Source: Flectonema sp. DT1601 (taxonomy: Eukaryota > Euglenozoa > Diplonemea > Diplonemida > Diplonemidae). Taken from it: a stretch of DNA of 64,000 nucleotides. The notes below the pieces were generated by a model. That model ran no database searches. It was not told the origin of the DNA and worked only from the letters and a program-made list of their open reading frames with translations. The stretch lies in the NCBI GenBank assembly GCA_964019425.1, contig OZ025835.1:620001-684000 (forward strand), given 5' to 3'. Of this stretch, positions 50,081-63,800 are shown in pieces; position 1 is the stretch's first letter; every line of letters starts with the position of its first letter. A program made the translations under genes and the position numbers.

Positions 50081-51302
50081 GGGACAGAGTAGGTAAATTG
50101 AGAGATTCTTTTTGAGTTTTTGAGTTGAGAGAAAAGAAGAAAAAGGAAAAGAAAAAAAAAAAAAAAAAAAAAAAACTCACTCACGCACACACATGTTGGA
50201 AAAAGAACAGAAACCTGTCTTTTCACCCATTTGTGACGTACACCATGATGAAATGTTATTTGTGATGTCAACAATCTTTTTATGTTGCTGATCAAAATTC
50301 TACATTACACTTATCCTCCCTCACGTTAGGATGCGATAGATCCCTTCGTATCGTATTAATTCCTCCCCTACCCCACCCCGGGTCAATTTGACTTGACAGC
50401 ATTTCTTTCTCTGGTAGTTTATTTAAAGCATGTGATTTTGTGTGGACCGAATCCAGTTATAATGATTCATGTCTAATTCGTTGCGTGTTAACCTTGATTT
50501 ATTTATCCAAGTACCCCACCTTTCTCAGATAAATCTTTTCGTATCGTATCAAACTACCCCACCCTCTTGCATATATCCTTCGTATTGTCCTCGTATAAAA
50601 TACGGAACTTATCTTTTTGCGTTTCTTTTTACTTTGCACAGCTCCCCCTGTGTTCTGTAAAGCCTGACCGTGGATTGCTGAATTAGTGATCTGCTTTACT
50701 ATTATTATTTCTTTTATGTTGTTTCTGATGTTATTTTTAATGTTTGTTCTGCGTTATTGAAACCAGTTCTTCCTCTTCTTGTTGACTATTCTTCCTCTTC
50801 TTTTTAACTATTCTTGTTTTCTTGTTTTTATGTAGGACTCAAAAAAGAGCAACACATCCAAGTGAAGGGATGAGAGGGGATAGGCAAGGACCTGCTTGCC
50901 CACCATTTATGATCATCGTCGCGCCATCTGCGAAGCCCAAACCCGTCAGTGTCGGCAAACATTCTGACAAGTGGCTATGCTAGTCGCGACGTGTCCCCAG
51001 ATGATCGTGGGATCTGGTCCCATTCCTTCTTTCCCATCTATCCCTTGTGTTGAGGTGGTGCGCCTTGTTTGTTTTCTGCTTACACTTTTTATTCTTGTTC
51101 TTGTTATTCCAATCCTCTCTTTAAAAAAAAAAAAAAAAAAAAAAGAATCCGCCTTGCCAAAACCTTGTCTTGCGCGGAGATATGCAATTATTAGGAGGGT
51201 GTTGTCATGCGGTCGAGCACTCATCCTCCTGTCTTCCTTCCTTCCTACGGATTCATTAATTCGAGTTTCGTTGTTTCCTCCGTCGGATGTCACCTAGATG
51301 GA
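50081..51302. other. 3' UTR and inter-unit spacer
   Basis: An AT-rich spacer without a supported gene. It contains an A run near 50152-50176 and an imperfect repeat: TTCGTATCGTATTAA near 50345 followed by CTACCCCACCC, and TTCGTATCGTATCAA near 50538 again followed by CTACCCCACCC. Another TTCGTATTG lies at about 50579. A GC-richer patch at 50860-51040 has no convincing frame. A T-rich stretch and an A run (51122-51144) follow. A 63-codon frame at 50469 has no sign of coding. Confidence 0.65.
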
Positions 51303-51545
51303 GTTCTACCCACGGGTGTGTCGCCAGTAAAATAGTTTTCTGATGGTCGCGGGGACCGCAATAGCGTCGTCGGGTATCGAATTTTATAATTATCATTTTC
51401 AACACACTCAGCCTCACGAACAGCATGTTTGGTTTTGTTTTTGGTCTTGTGTAGGAGTTTATTGATTAACAGCAGGGAGGAGATTCATTCACGGATTTGA
51501 TGATTTATTAGTAGTCAGTTACTCTGAAGATTAATTAGTGCCTAT

Positions 51546-51878
51546 TCTTTTTTTTCCAGTCTGTTTGCTTTTTTCATGCCCCTACACTATGGTTTTGCAA
51601 GTCGGGTCTAGTCGGGATGAGGTGAAGGGCGTGAGTCGAGTTTGCTTTGCGGAAAGGGATTATTTTACAATTATATTGCATTAAAGATAAAATTGTTTAA
51701 ATCGTCACTTCAACCCTCCCAGGTGAAAACAACAACACACACATACAAAAGGAAAGGAAAGGCGGAGAACCAGAAACTCTCATTTTCATCTCTTGAGCGG
51801 GAAAAAAAGCAGAGGAACACCTAGGAATAAAAAAAAACAACATCACAGTTGGGAGCACAGTTGATATAGCTCTTCAGT
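51546..51878 (+). promoter_or_regulatory. leader region of the giant gene, copy 2
   Basis: Identical as far as I can read to the leader of copy 1, with the same candidate acceptors (AG at 51559, 51722 and 51797) and the same short upstream frames. The second gene therefore keeps its own 5' signals and should be expressed like the first. Confidence 0.4.
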
Positions 51879-54800
51879 ATGAGGCAACTCATTCTGTTGT
51901 TGGGATTGCTGAGTGCCGGTAGCGGGTTGAAGTATGAACAGGGAGTATCAATGACCCCGTTCCCGGATATCGATTGCAATCAGATCACGTTCACATCCGG
52001 AACGTGTGACTGCAGCACCACCATATCCGGGGCTGTGATGGATATCGAGGAGGGGTACGTTCGGGGAGCCGACACCTTAACGTGCACCGCCGCCGCATGC
52101 GGAGGTTCGATCAGCATCAACTTCGATGCCAGCACCGGTATCATGACTCTTTCAGGTTCCGCCACGATCGCCGAGTACGCGGCGGCCTTGGCATCGGTTC
52201 AGTTTAGGACATCATCGGGAAATGGGGCTTCCCGACGTGTGACTTACAACTTCGGACACGCGATGTACTCGACGGTAACCGGACACTTCTACGAATACTA
52301 CTCAAGCGCCAAGGGCCACTGCAAAGACAGCCAAGGGAGAGCCGGAAAATGCCACTGGGACCAGGGACAAGCCGAGTGCGCTTTGGAGAGCCAGGACATC
52401 CTCGGGTTGGTGGGTTACCTGGTGACCATCACCGACGCGCAGGAAGAAAGGGTTGCCTCTGAGAAGCTTCACGGGGAGGGATGGATCGGAAGCGGTGACG
52501 TGGCGAAGGAGGGAGAATGGAGGTGGCTGACTGGACCGGAGGGTTGCCCACCGTACAACACAGGCGTGACTGGACCGCAGCGTTCGGCGTGCGACCTGGG
52601 ATACCCGCTTCCCGCATCCAAGACACCGTGCTCCGGGGTAGACTGCGGGAAGGGTCAGCTGATCGGAACGGGAAGAGGGTCTGGATTCGTCGTTGCGAGC
52701 GGTGCGTTCACAAACTGGCAATCTGGAGAACCGAACGAATACTCGAGACCGTGTCCGGGAACTTGCGATACTACCGGGGAAGACTACGGACACTACTACG
52801 CTAGCGGTAAGTGGAACGACTATCCGAACGGACACGACCACATCGAGGGATTTGTTTGCGAGTGGGGAGGAGTTGGAGACCTCTGCATGAGCCCGGATGA
52901 CGTGTTCGGAACCCAGGTACTGATTGCCGGGTGCCATGTGTATAACAACATCGGTGCGTGTGATGCCCACCAGCCAGCCGGATCGTGCAAGTGGGACGAC
53001 AGCAAGAACCCTGCGGTGTGTGTGCAGAACGGTTGCCACGTTTACGACAACGAGGGAAGCTGTGAAGCGAACCTCCTCTGTGACTGGGACCTGACGAAGT
53101 CGCCGGCGGAGTGTGTGGACGCGTACTGTCCGACGACGCACAAGGCAAAAGACCCATGCAACGCCGACAGCCTCGGACCTTGCTACTGGAACCCGAACAA
53201 CGCGGCTGGGACCCAGTGCCAGAAGCGCGAGTGCAGCGACATCGCCGATAAGTGCGACTGTTTGGCTGCGTCACCTGACTGTGTTTGGGATCCAGCAAAC
53301 ACCCACTGTGTGGACCCGAAGGTTCAGTGTCCGCCTGCGGACATCGCCTTCCTGCTCGACGGGTCTGGTTCGATGAACGGGAGGTTCGGGTCACACGCGG
53401 TCGGGTTTTACGGAATGATGGAGGAGATGAGGGACTTCCTGCACGCCGCGGAGTTGGCACCGTCGTCGACCTCTTCGTACGGAATTCGCGCCTCCATGGT
53501 GCAGTTCGGGAAGCCTGGGGATTCGCAGACGGCGCAAGACACGCAGCCTGCCGGGTTCGTGAACTGCAAGGCTTGGGTGCCTGTTTCGGGAACGACTGGA
53601 GGAGGAGCTCCGTTGTCCGGAAACTACGCCGCTCTTTCCAAGGACGTGACCTTCCACGAGAACTTTTTCTGCAGGAGATGGAGTCAAGGGAAGACGATCT
53701 TGGAACCCGCGTTACAGGAGGTGGATTCGATTTTCGGACGCGACGGTTCGACGAGGAAGAAGATTGTGATGATCATCACTGATGGGGCTCTACACGATCG
53801 GGACAGCGACGTACGGGCGGCGGAGGACAACTTGAAAACGAAATACAATGCGCAGATCTTCGGTATCGTTGTGAGGAAAGCGACCGGACACACGAGACAA
53901 GACCTTCAGGCGGAGGCGAAGCTGAAGCCGTTAGTGTCTGACCCGCAGGATGAGCACTTCCTCAATGTTGACCTCGACCACTTCAAGGAACAGGTGCTGG
54001 ACCAGATCTGCGATCCGAAAAGCGTTTTCGGAAGGGGAATTGCTGTCGGTACGGTTAAGATTACGGTGCAGTTAGGATGCGCGTCGCAGGAAAGTGAGAC
54101 GGATTGTATGGCTGACTTGGACTGCAAGTGGGATTTTTCGATCTTGCCATCGTGCACTCAGTCAGATTGCTACCCTTTGTGTTCAGAGACTGACTGCAAG
54201 GCCCACCCAGGGTGCAAGTGGGACAACGGTAACTGCAAGCGGGAGGAACCGGGATGCACTGGGAAGAGTCAGGTGGACTGCAAAGCTAACGACAACTGCT
54301 TGTGGGATGCGATGTGGGCGACGGACACGTGCATCGACAACCCTTGCCGAGTGCACAAGGACGAGCAGCCGTGCGAAGCGGTGTCGGTTCAGATGGGGGC
54401 GCCGTGTAGCCCGCCAGCTGGGGATCCAGACTACTGCTTCCTGAGCGTGTGCGAGTACGACCCGAGCAAGAGCCCGAAGTGCTACCCGAAAAAGTGTCTG
54501 CACACCAAGGAGGGAACCTGCAATGCCGAAGACGGATGCGAGTGGGTTCCGGTACAGACCCCTCCACCAGCCGGTCCTCCATCGACGCTGATTGAGTACT
54601 GCGCGGAGAAGATCTGCCTGCACGTGAGTGCTCCGACCTGCAATGCCGACAGCAAGTGTGAATGGGACACGGCGCTGGACAAGTGTGTGGAGAGGCCTTG
54701 CGTGAAGCATCCGGATGACGTTTCGTGTAACGCGGACACTGCGTGTCACTGGGACACGATAGGTACGCCGCCGGTATGCACACAAACCCCGTGCGGAGGA

Positions 54801-57800
54801 TACTCGAACACGGCGTGCCAGAACGACGACAAGTGCATGTGGCAAACGAAGGCGAACCCTGCGTACTGTGCTGTGAAGACGTGCGACAAGTACAACAACC
54901 CGAAGGACGAGTGTAAGTGTAGCGAGGACCCCGACTGCACGTGGGTTACTACGGACCCGAAAAATCTACACTGCGCGGTCCCTTCGCTGGCCCAGTGCCC
55001 GGACCTGGATGTCGCCTTCGTAATCGACGGCTCGGGATCGATGTGGAGGTCGTTTGGACGCCACGCTCACGGATACACCGCTCTTCTCGAGATGCTTCGT
55101 GACTGGGTGAAGACCTTGCCGTTGACGGGGGAGGACCACACGGTGGGGGCCCAATCGAGTGTGAGGGGAGGAACCTTCCGTATCACATTCATCCAGTTCT
55201 CGAAGGCGAACGCTCGCCCCGATGAAGACCACCCGACGAATTGCGCGATCGGCCAGTGCACTGACGGTTTGCTGTCTGGTAACCTGCAGGAGCTGATGGG
55301 GGATATCGACTGGCACGAGGCGAACTACCAGCGTCACTGGACCTACATCCACGACGCACTTCAGGACGTGGCCGACCACACATTCTTGGTTTCGCCGCCA
55401 GGCAGGAAGCAGATTGTAGTGATCATCGCCGATGGAGGGCTGACGGACATCAACGGAGACGCGTGCAGCTCCGGGAACACGTGCAACCAGTGTCCGTTCG
55501 GATGCGACCAGAACTGGCAGCCGACCTACCCTGGGATGCTCAACAAGGCGCAGCAGGACCTCCGTCGGGAAAAAGTGGTGGTATTTGGTGTGGTTATGCG
55601 GAGATTCACCAGGAGGACCCACCAAGATGACTACGCGGAACTGAGATTGAAGCCGCTGGTTACGGACCCGAAGGACGATCATTTCTTGAACCTGCAGCTC
55701 GATGAGATTCCGAGCCAACTGCTGAACGTCTTCTGCGACCCGTCGAGTCCGATTGGAAGGTCTCTCATCCCACCTGTGGACAGCACGCACTTCCCATGCG
55801 CAACATGGGGATTCAAAGACGAGTGCAACGCCGACAAGTACTGTGAGTGGAAGCAGCCGAAGCTCCGCACGTGCGACTCGCCGACCGGATGTCCTGAGTT
55901 GAATTGCCAAGCGGTTCCGAGCCAGTACACGGGGCTGTACCGGTGTGCGAACTGCAAGCTGCAACGGGCGACGGTCATCTGCGGTGCCGGAGTGGTGTCA
56001 GCGATCGATGGTACCTGCGGAACGACGCACTGCAAGGACTGCTGCGAGAAGGATTGCTGTGACAAGGACCCTGCATGCATGTGGTCGGGAACACCGAAGG
56101 AATGCACGAGGAAAGTGTGCGAGCATACCGACAAGACCAACTGCGAGGGAGACGCGGACTCGCTGTGCGTATGGGACGACAACGCTGGGGATTGCTCGAA
56201 GAAGCCGTGCGCCGCTGTGTTCGTGAGAGAAGTGTGCCTGAACAAGACCGAATGCTTCTGGGACAAGGGAGTTGACCCACCTGTGTGCTTGCAGGTCCCG
56301 ACGTGTGATGGGAAGTCGCAAGCAGACTGCCTCGCGGACCCGCAGTGTGTGTACAACTGCTCGTTGACTGAGTGCCGTGACAGCCGCTGTCAGTACACGA
56401 CCCCGGGGACTTGCAGAGTGGACTCGAATTGTGAATGGAAAAACGGAGCTTGTTCAGAGAAACTATGTTCGTACACTGCCCAGCAGCCTTGCGACGCAGC
56501 TGGGTGCGAGGACTGTAAGTGGAACACCAAAAGCAATCAGTGCGACGTAGACAAGTGCAAGGTGCATACGAACCAGAACAATTGCAACCAGGATCCGCTT
56601 TGTGTGTGGGACGGAACGACTCCGTGCGTAACAGACTACTGCCCAAGCTTCGGAAACGACGTTGTTGGTTGTGACCGCGATCCGCGCTGCCACTGGAGCA
56701 CCACAACGGCGCCTGCATCGTGCCAACCGACGGTTTGCACGGTGGCGCACAACGCGAACTACCCGCCTGCGAGCAAGGTGGCAGATAGCTGCGAGAGCGA
56801 CCCGAACTGCAAGAAGGGAACAGACTCCAAAGGAGACTACTGTGAGACGGCGAAGTGCAGCGATTTCCTAAAGAACTGCGAGTGCACGAAGCAACCGAAC
56901 TGCTACTGGGATTCAACGGCCAGCCCGAAGTGCAGGGATGTACACGTGTCGTCTTGTCCTGACCTGGACGTAGTGTTCGTGCTGGACGGATCTGGCTCGA
57001 TGAGCGGAACTTTTGGGAACCACCCTCACGGATACGTTGGAATGGTGGAGATGCTGCGCGACTGGATGCAGACCCTTCCGCTGACGGGGGAGGATCACAC
57101 GGTCGGGAAGGGATCGACGGTGGTCGGAGGAACTTTCCGTCTCGCGTTCGTGCAGTTCTCGAAAACTGACGAGTACTGGGTGTGCAAGAACAACGGCCAG
57201 GGGTGCAAACAGAGCGCGAAGTGCAGGGATCCTGTTCCCAAAGATACGTGCACTGATGGAGAACTCAGTGGCAAACTCAGCGAGCTGGATGTCGACCTGA
57301 ACTGGCACGTGACGAACTACATGGGGTCGGTAACCTACATGGCAAAGGCGTTGGAGGATGCAGTCCACGTGTTCCAGGGATCGCCATCGCACAGACAGCA
57401 CGTTCTGATCGTCATCACAGACGGGGCGATGAACCCGAAGGAGCCGCAGAGCAGTGTCGAGATCCCACCGATCCGACAGAAGTTGGATGCGATGGATGTG
57501 ATCACCTTCGGTGTAGTGGTACGCAAGAGTGCTGCACACACGAAGGCAGACTTGGATGCGGAAAAGACCCTGAAGCCGATCACTTCGAATCCGCACGATG
57601 ACCACTTTGTGAACGTTCCGCTGGACAACATGTTAGAGGAAGTGTTCAAGGACTTCTGCGACCCTGCTGGCCGCTTTGGGGCAGCAATCCAGGCGCGCCA
57701 GAACCGGGGGGGAGGCACAACGACACCGCCGGCGACCGGTGCTTCTGTCCCGTGTTCGAAGTGGGGAGTGAAGCTGGAGTGCCGTGCGGACCAGGCATGC

Positions 57801-60800
57801 GACTGGCAGGACCAGGTTCCCCAGAAGTGTGCTGCGACCGATGGATGCCTGAATCTGAACTGCTTGGAGCTTTCGACGACGCAGAAGTCTTCCGGATTCG
57901 TTTGTGAGAATTGCATGCTCGCCGGAGGGTCGGTGACTTGCACGACGGGAGCGCGGAACACGGCGAACGGAATGTGCGTGACGACTGAATGCGAAAAGCA
58001 CTGCCTCAAACCGGAGTGTGATAAGGCAACTGGATGCTTCTGGGACCAGGACAAGTGCCAGCGCGAGGTTTGCGAATACCCAAAGCAGCAGGATTGCGTT
58101 CAGGACGATCTGTGCGAGTGGAACACAACGAAGGTGCCGGCAGAGTGTGATCCAAAGAAATGCCGGTACTTCGCCCCTGGGCCCTGCAACGCCGACGACA
58201 AGTGTAAGTGGGACGCGTCGACCAGCACCTGCAACCCGACGGTGCCGGACTGCACCCAGACCAAGGATGAGCAGAAGTGCTTGGCTGACCCGAGCGGGTT
58301 GTGCGACTGGGACTGCGTGAGCGACTCGTGCGTCAACAAGGTTTGTCAGTTTACCGACCAGAGCTCATGTGAGAACAGTCGGAATCCTGCATGTGAGTGG
58401 GGGGACGGGGCGAACCCGCTGTGCCACAAGACGCGCTGCACTGTGACGATGCAGGCGGAGTGCCTAGCAGATACCGCGTGCAACTGGGACGGTGCGGCTT
58501 GTGCTGAGACAAAGTGCTACAAACACGCTGACGAGGTGACGTGCAGCCGTGACACGGACTGTAACTGGGACTCTGTTGGGTGTGGTTTGTGTGTGGAGAA
58601 GTACTGCTTCGACACGCACACGGACAAGAACAGCTGCAACGCTGACCAGAAGGGATTGTGCAGATGGGATGTTGCGAACAAATGCGTCGACAAGTTGTGC
58701 AGTGACTACAACAAAATAACGCTGTTCGATGCTAAGGACATGGTGTGTCTGTGCACAGAAGACCCCCGCTGCATCGTCGACAGGTCGGTGAGCCCTATAG
58801 TTTGTGTGGATCAGAAGTACTCGAGCTGCCCCGACCTCGACGTGGTGGTGTCGTTTGACGCATCGTGCTCGATGGACAAGACATTCGGGCGTCACCCTAG
58901 CGGATTTGATGCTCTGATGGAGGTGATGAGGGACTGGGTACAGAAGGTTCCCCTGACCGGCGAGGATTCGACCAGGGGTATCAACTCGGACGTCAAGGGA
59001 GGAAAGCTTCGTGTGGCCTTCAACTCGTGGGACACGGGGGTTCGCGTTGCCCAGTGCCCTACGTGCTCATGCAATCCTAAGAATGGGGTGACGAAGGGAG
59101 ACGGTATCCCAACGCTGAGTATCATTCCAGGAACCACTCCGGCTGTGGCTGACACATGCGGAAAGTTGACCGGTGACAGGAGCCAGCTCCTTGGGGACCT
59201 CGACTGGTACGAGGGAGAAGCTCTCCGGTGCAAGACGAAGGTGAAGGAGGCGGAGGAGTGGGCAGGTGAGATCTTCAAGGAATCACCAGCGCATAGACAG
59301 AAGGTGCTGCTGATCATCACCGATGGAAGGATCATGGACAAGGATGAGCTTGGACCTGCCGGTCGGGTATTGGCAGCGGAGGGAGTAAAGGTATTCGGGA
59401 TCCTCCTTAGACGCCAAGCGAGCGCGACCGCACGTGACATGGCGAACTTGGTGACATTGAAGGAGATTGTTTCCAACCCTAAAGAAACACACGCCCTTTC
59501 ACTGCAAGTGGACGAAGCACTGTCGATTATGGACGGTTTCTGTGATCCAAACAGCCCATTCGGAACGTACATCACGCAAGGATCTTCGACTCCACAGGTG
59601 ACAACCTGCAGCCAAATAGGAGCGTTGGTGAGTTGCGACGCAGAGAAAACGTGCCAGTGGAATTCAATCAGCTTAAAATGTGAAGACCACCCTTGCTTCT
59701 CGCACTGTAACGAGAAAAACTGCGCAACCGATCCGACGAACAAATGCTTGTGGAGCGCAAACTCCGAGTGCGAGAAGGCTGTGTGCAAAGACTTCCAGAA
59801 CCAGCCGGACTGCAAGTCAGGCAAGTGCCAATGGGATCAGGCGAAGGACCCTGCTTGCTTCGAGCTGCAGTGCGATGCAACGACAGAGGATGCTTGCGTG
59901 AATCTCGGAGAGAAGTGCATGTGGGACACAAGCCTGCGGCCGCCAGACTGTGTGAAGACGCCTTGCTACTACAACAAAACTGAGTGCGTAGCTGATCCGG
60001 CCTGCATGTGGGACGACGTGTGCGCAGACCCGGTGGACCAGAAGTGTGTTGCGAAGAGGTGCACCCTCGACAGCCACAAGACTCAGGCAGGTTGCCAGGC
60101 GGACATCTACTGCGTGTGGAGCCAGCAGCTGTCTTGCGAGCCTGCTCCGTGCGTAAACTACCCGGATGAAAAGTGCTGTGACCACGACGACAGCTGCCGC
60201 TGGGATGTCAGTCAGGCACCTGCAGTGTGCAAGCAAAAGTACTGCCCATCGACGTACCCGACTACCGCACATGTAGACCCATGTAATGGCGACGGATTAT
60301 GTATGTGGAACAGCACGACGAATGAGTGTGTGGACAAGGTGTGCAACAAGATGGAAGCATGCGCGTGTAAGAAAGATCCAGACTGCTTCTGGAGTGGTGT
60401 GAAGTGCGCTGACAAGAAATATGGCGAGTGCCCTGTGATGGACATCGTCCTGCTGCTCGACGGTTCGGGATCAATGTCGAGGAACTTCGGACGTCACCCG
60501 CACGGGTTCTACGCTTTAGTTGAGATTCTCCGTGATTGGGTGAAGACCCTTCCGCTAACTGGGGAGCCGGCGGCGTCGCCTACGCTGGGAGGTCCGGTGA
60601 CGGGTGGTGTGCGTCTCGGTTTCGTGCAATTCTCCGGGAAGAATCGCGGATGGCCTTGGCCGTGGTCTCGGGGAAGCACCAACGCTATCGAAACTAGAGG
60701 AAATACTGGCACTGGAGGACATCTCAGTGGTCTCGAAAGTGAGATTAACGACGACCTTGACTGGCATGAGAACAACTACCTCGGAAAGGGTACGATGATC

Positions 60801-63800
60801 CAGCTGGGTCTTGAAATGGTCGGTGACATGTTCGATCGTTCGCACAAGGTGAGCTCGAGGAAGAGAATTCTGATCATCGTCACCGACGGAAGAATCTACG
60901 ATCCGGATGTGCTGGCCCCAGCAAGACGAGTACTGGACCAGGAGCAGGTGCAGACCTTTGGTATAGTGCTGCGTCGCCAATCCGGACACACGAAGGCCGA
61001 CACTGATGCCGAGAAAACGCTGAAGCCAATCACCTCCGACCCACACGATGACCACTTCCAGAACTTGCAGATCGACGAGGTGGCGTCGCAGGTGTTTGCG
61101 GATATCTGCGATCCGAACGGACTGTGGGGACACTTGATTGTGACGTCGACGAACGCACCCGGGCAGAGTGGGGTGCACAAGCCGTGCGATCACTACACCG
61201 ACACGCACGATTGCACGCAGGACGCCGGATGTGTGTGGGACACGTCATCGACGGCTTGCGCCGACTCCCCGTGCACAGCACACTGTGACAATCCTACGTG
61301 CACGGCCGACACGGTGAACCTGTGCGCGTGGAATTCGACGACCGGGGATTGTTGGAAGAAGACTGAATGCGCGTACACCACGATTACCGAGTGCGTGAAG
61401 TCGCCAGAGAAGTGCGTGTGGGACAACGTTAAGAATCCGAAATGTCAGAAGGAGAAGTGCACGCCGAACACCAACATCCAGGACTGCTTGGACGACCCCG
61501 ACAGCTGCGAGTGGATCAACGTGCGGGGAAAGGACCAGTGCGTGGTGAAGAAGTGCCGGCACCCGGATAGGACTACTTGCGAGACGGATCCGAACTGCGC
61601 GTGGTCGGCGGACGCCTGCAACGGCACGACGTCGTCGTGCAAGGAGGTCCTGTGCAAGCACACGAACGCAGGGGAGTGCACGGCGGATTCGCGCTGCTCG
61701 TGGGACGCTTCCGGGGTCGTCGGTAGCTGCAAGGAAAACTTGTGCGCAAAATACCTCGACGAAAAATGCTGCGACCACAAGGATGCATGCAAGTGGGTCA
61801 TCACTGTGACCCCTCCGGTGTGTGGGGACAAGAAGTGTCCAAAGATCGGGGACAAGAACACGTGCAGCAACGAAACTGATTGCATGTGGGACAATTCGAA
61901 GAGAACGTGCAGGGACCTCGACTGCAGCAAGTACCCGACCCGCTGTCCTTGCGACAAGAACTCGAAGTGCTACTGGAAACCGGGAGCGGGGTTGAACGGT
62001 CAGGGGCAGTGCGTGGCAATTCAGTTCGGAGAGTGCCCAACTCTCGACATCGGTGTGATCCTCGACGGATCGGGATCGATGTCAAGGACCTTCGGGAGTC
62101 ATCCGCACGGGTTCTACGCGCTGGTAGAGATGATGAGGGATTGGGTCGGGAAGCTACCGCTGAACGGCGAGGACGCGTCTGTCGGGCTGAACTCGGCAGC
62201 GAACAATGGCGGGGTGCGTGTCGCCTTCGTGCAGTTCTCTGGGAAGAACTACCGCCGCAGCCAAGCGAAGACGGCGTCGGGTGCCAGGACGACCAACGGA
62301 AGGCTGTCCGGGGTGCTGGGGGAGCTGGACGCGGACCTCGACTTCCACGAGAACAACTACTACAGGAAGGGAACGATGATTGAGAAGGCGCTGGTAATGG
62401 CCGGGGACATCTTCCACGGTTCACCGGTGGACGGAAGGCAGCGCGTCCTGTTCATCTTCACCGACGGTAGGATCTACGATGAGCAGTCGCTGGCACCTGC
62501 TCGCGCTGAGCTCGACCGTGAGGGTGTGCAGACTTTTGGTATCGTTATGAGAAGGAAGGATCAGCACACGAAAGCCGACCTTGACGCCGAGAAGACCCTG
62601 AAGCCGATCACATCTGACCCGCATGACGAGCACTTCCGCAACATCATGATCGACGACATCCCAGACCTGATTGGATCGATCTGCGACCCGAACGGTCCAT
62701 GGGGACACTTGATCGCGAAGGACCCTCCAAAGCCGTCGACCGGGGTGCACCACCCTTGCCCGGACTACGTGACCGAGACGCCGTGCTCCCAGGATGCGGG
62801 GTGCGTGTGGTCGGATGTCGGTGGGCTGTGCGTGAACTCGCCATGCTTGATGCACTGTCTGGAACCGGATTGCAGGAACGACAAGGGAAACAACTGCACC
62901 TGGAACTCGCAGAACGCGACGTGCTCGAAGGCCGAGGACCCGACCTGTCCGTGTAAGTTCGTTACGAATGACCCGCGGTACAACGAGCAGCAGTGCAACG
63001 CTGACGCGAGATGCACGTGGGAAAGCAACAAGTGCATCTACGACGAGTGCAAGACCAAGGGAGTTGGGTGCACGGCGATTGGGCAGAGCTGCAGCGATCC
63101 GAACAAGGATCCGTGCTCGCCAGACGACTACGTGTGTGAATGCATCCCGCCGACGACCATCTTCCCGTCGGGGGCGCAGCCTTCCCAACTGCCGGCGAAC
63201 TGCAGGCTCGACGAGTGCGTGGCGACCTGCCCAACGTGTGCGAACGACACGTGCACGAGCGTGGGGCAGACTTGCAATGACCCGAACCCGACGATGACGC
63301 ACCACAGCGACTGGACGTGCACGTGCCCTCCACCATCGACTGGAAAGGCGACAGCGGCAGCGGCGGATTGCAAGATCGACGAGTGTGTGGTCCATCAAGA
63401 TACGTGCAAGAATCAGACGTGCCTCGACCCAAACACGAACTCAGCTTCGAAGGGAGACTGGATGTGCATCTGCCCGCCGCCTTCGAACAAGACGAACGTT
63501 GGGGGTCGTGCAGACTGTAAAATTGACGAGTGCACGCTCCACGGCGACATCTGCACGAACGTCGGGCAACGGTGCGTCGATCCAAACCGTAATCAGCAGG
63601 GAGACTGGAAGTGCGAGTGCCTTCCGCCGACAAACGGAACGATGACCGGGGGACCAGCGATCTGCTTGCTCGATGAGTGCGAGAAAGACTGCCCGACTTG
63701 CGAGAAGGACGTCTGCAAGACCGCGACAACCGGCGAGCAGAAATGCCACGATCCGGATAAGACCGCTTCCTCGACTGGAGATTGGACATGCGAGTGCATC

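Larger units (their letters stand above)
12131..51302 (+). repeat. tandem duplication, unit 1 (39,172 bp)
   Basis: Sequence from 12131 matches sequence from 51303 at a fixed offset of 39,172 bp to the end of the window, with no length change. Upstream of 12131 and of 51303 the two flanks are unrelated, so this is the left edge of the unit. Unit 1 therefore runs from 12131 to 51302 and holds one complete giant gene with its leader, 3' UTR and downstream spacer. Between the copies I see only A12135/T51307, A12155/G51327, G12157/A51329 and G23709/A62881. Confidence 0.9.

Noticed and set aside
12707-50080. Bacterial contamination as the source of the giant gene
   Set aside because: Its leader and 3' UTR share the AT homopolymer style of the eukaryotic neighbours, and CTLD, EGF and type I membrane topology are eukaryotic in style. 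Older transfer of single domains cannot be excluded.
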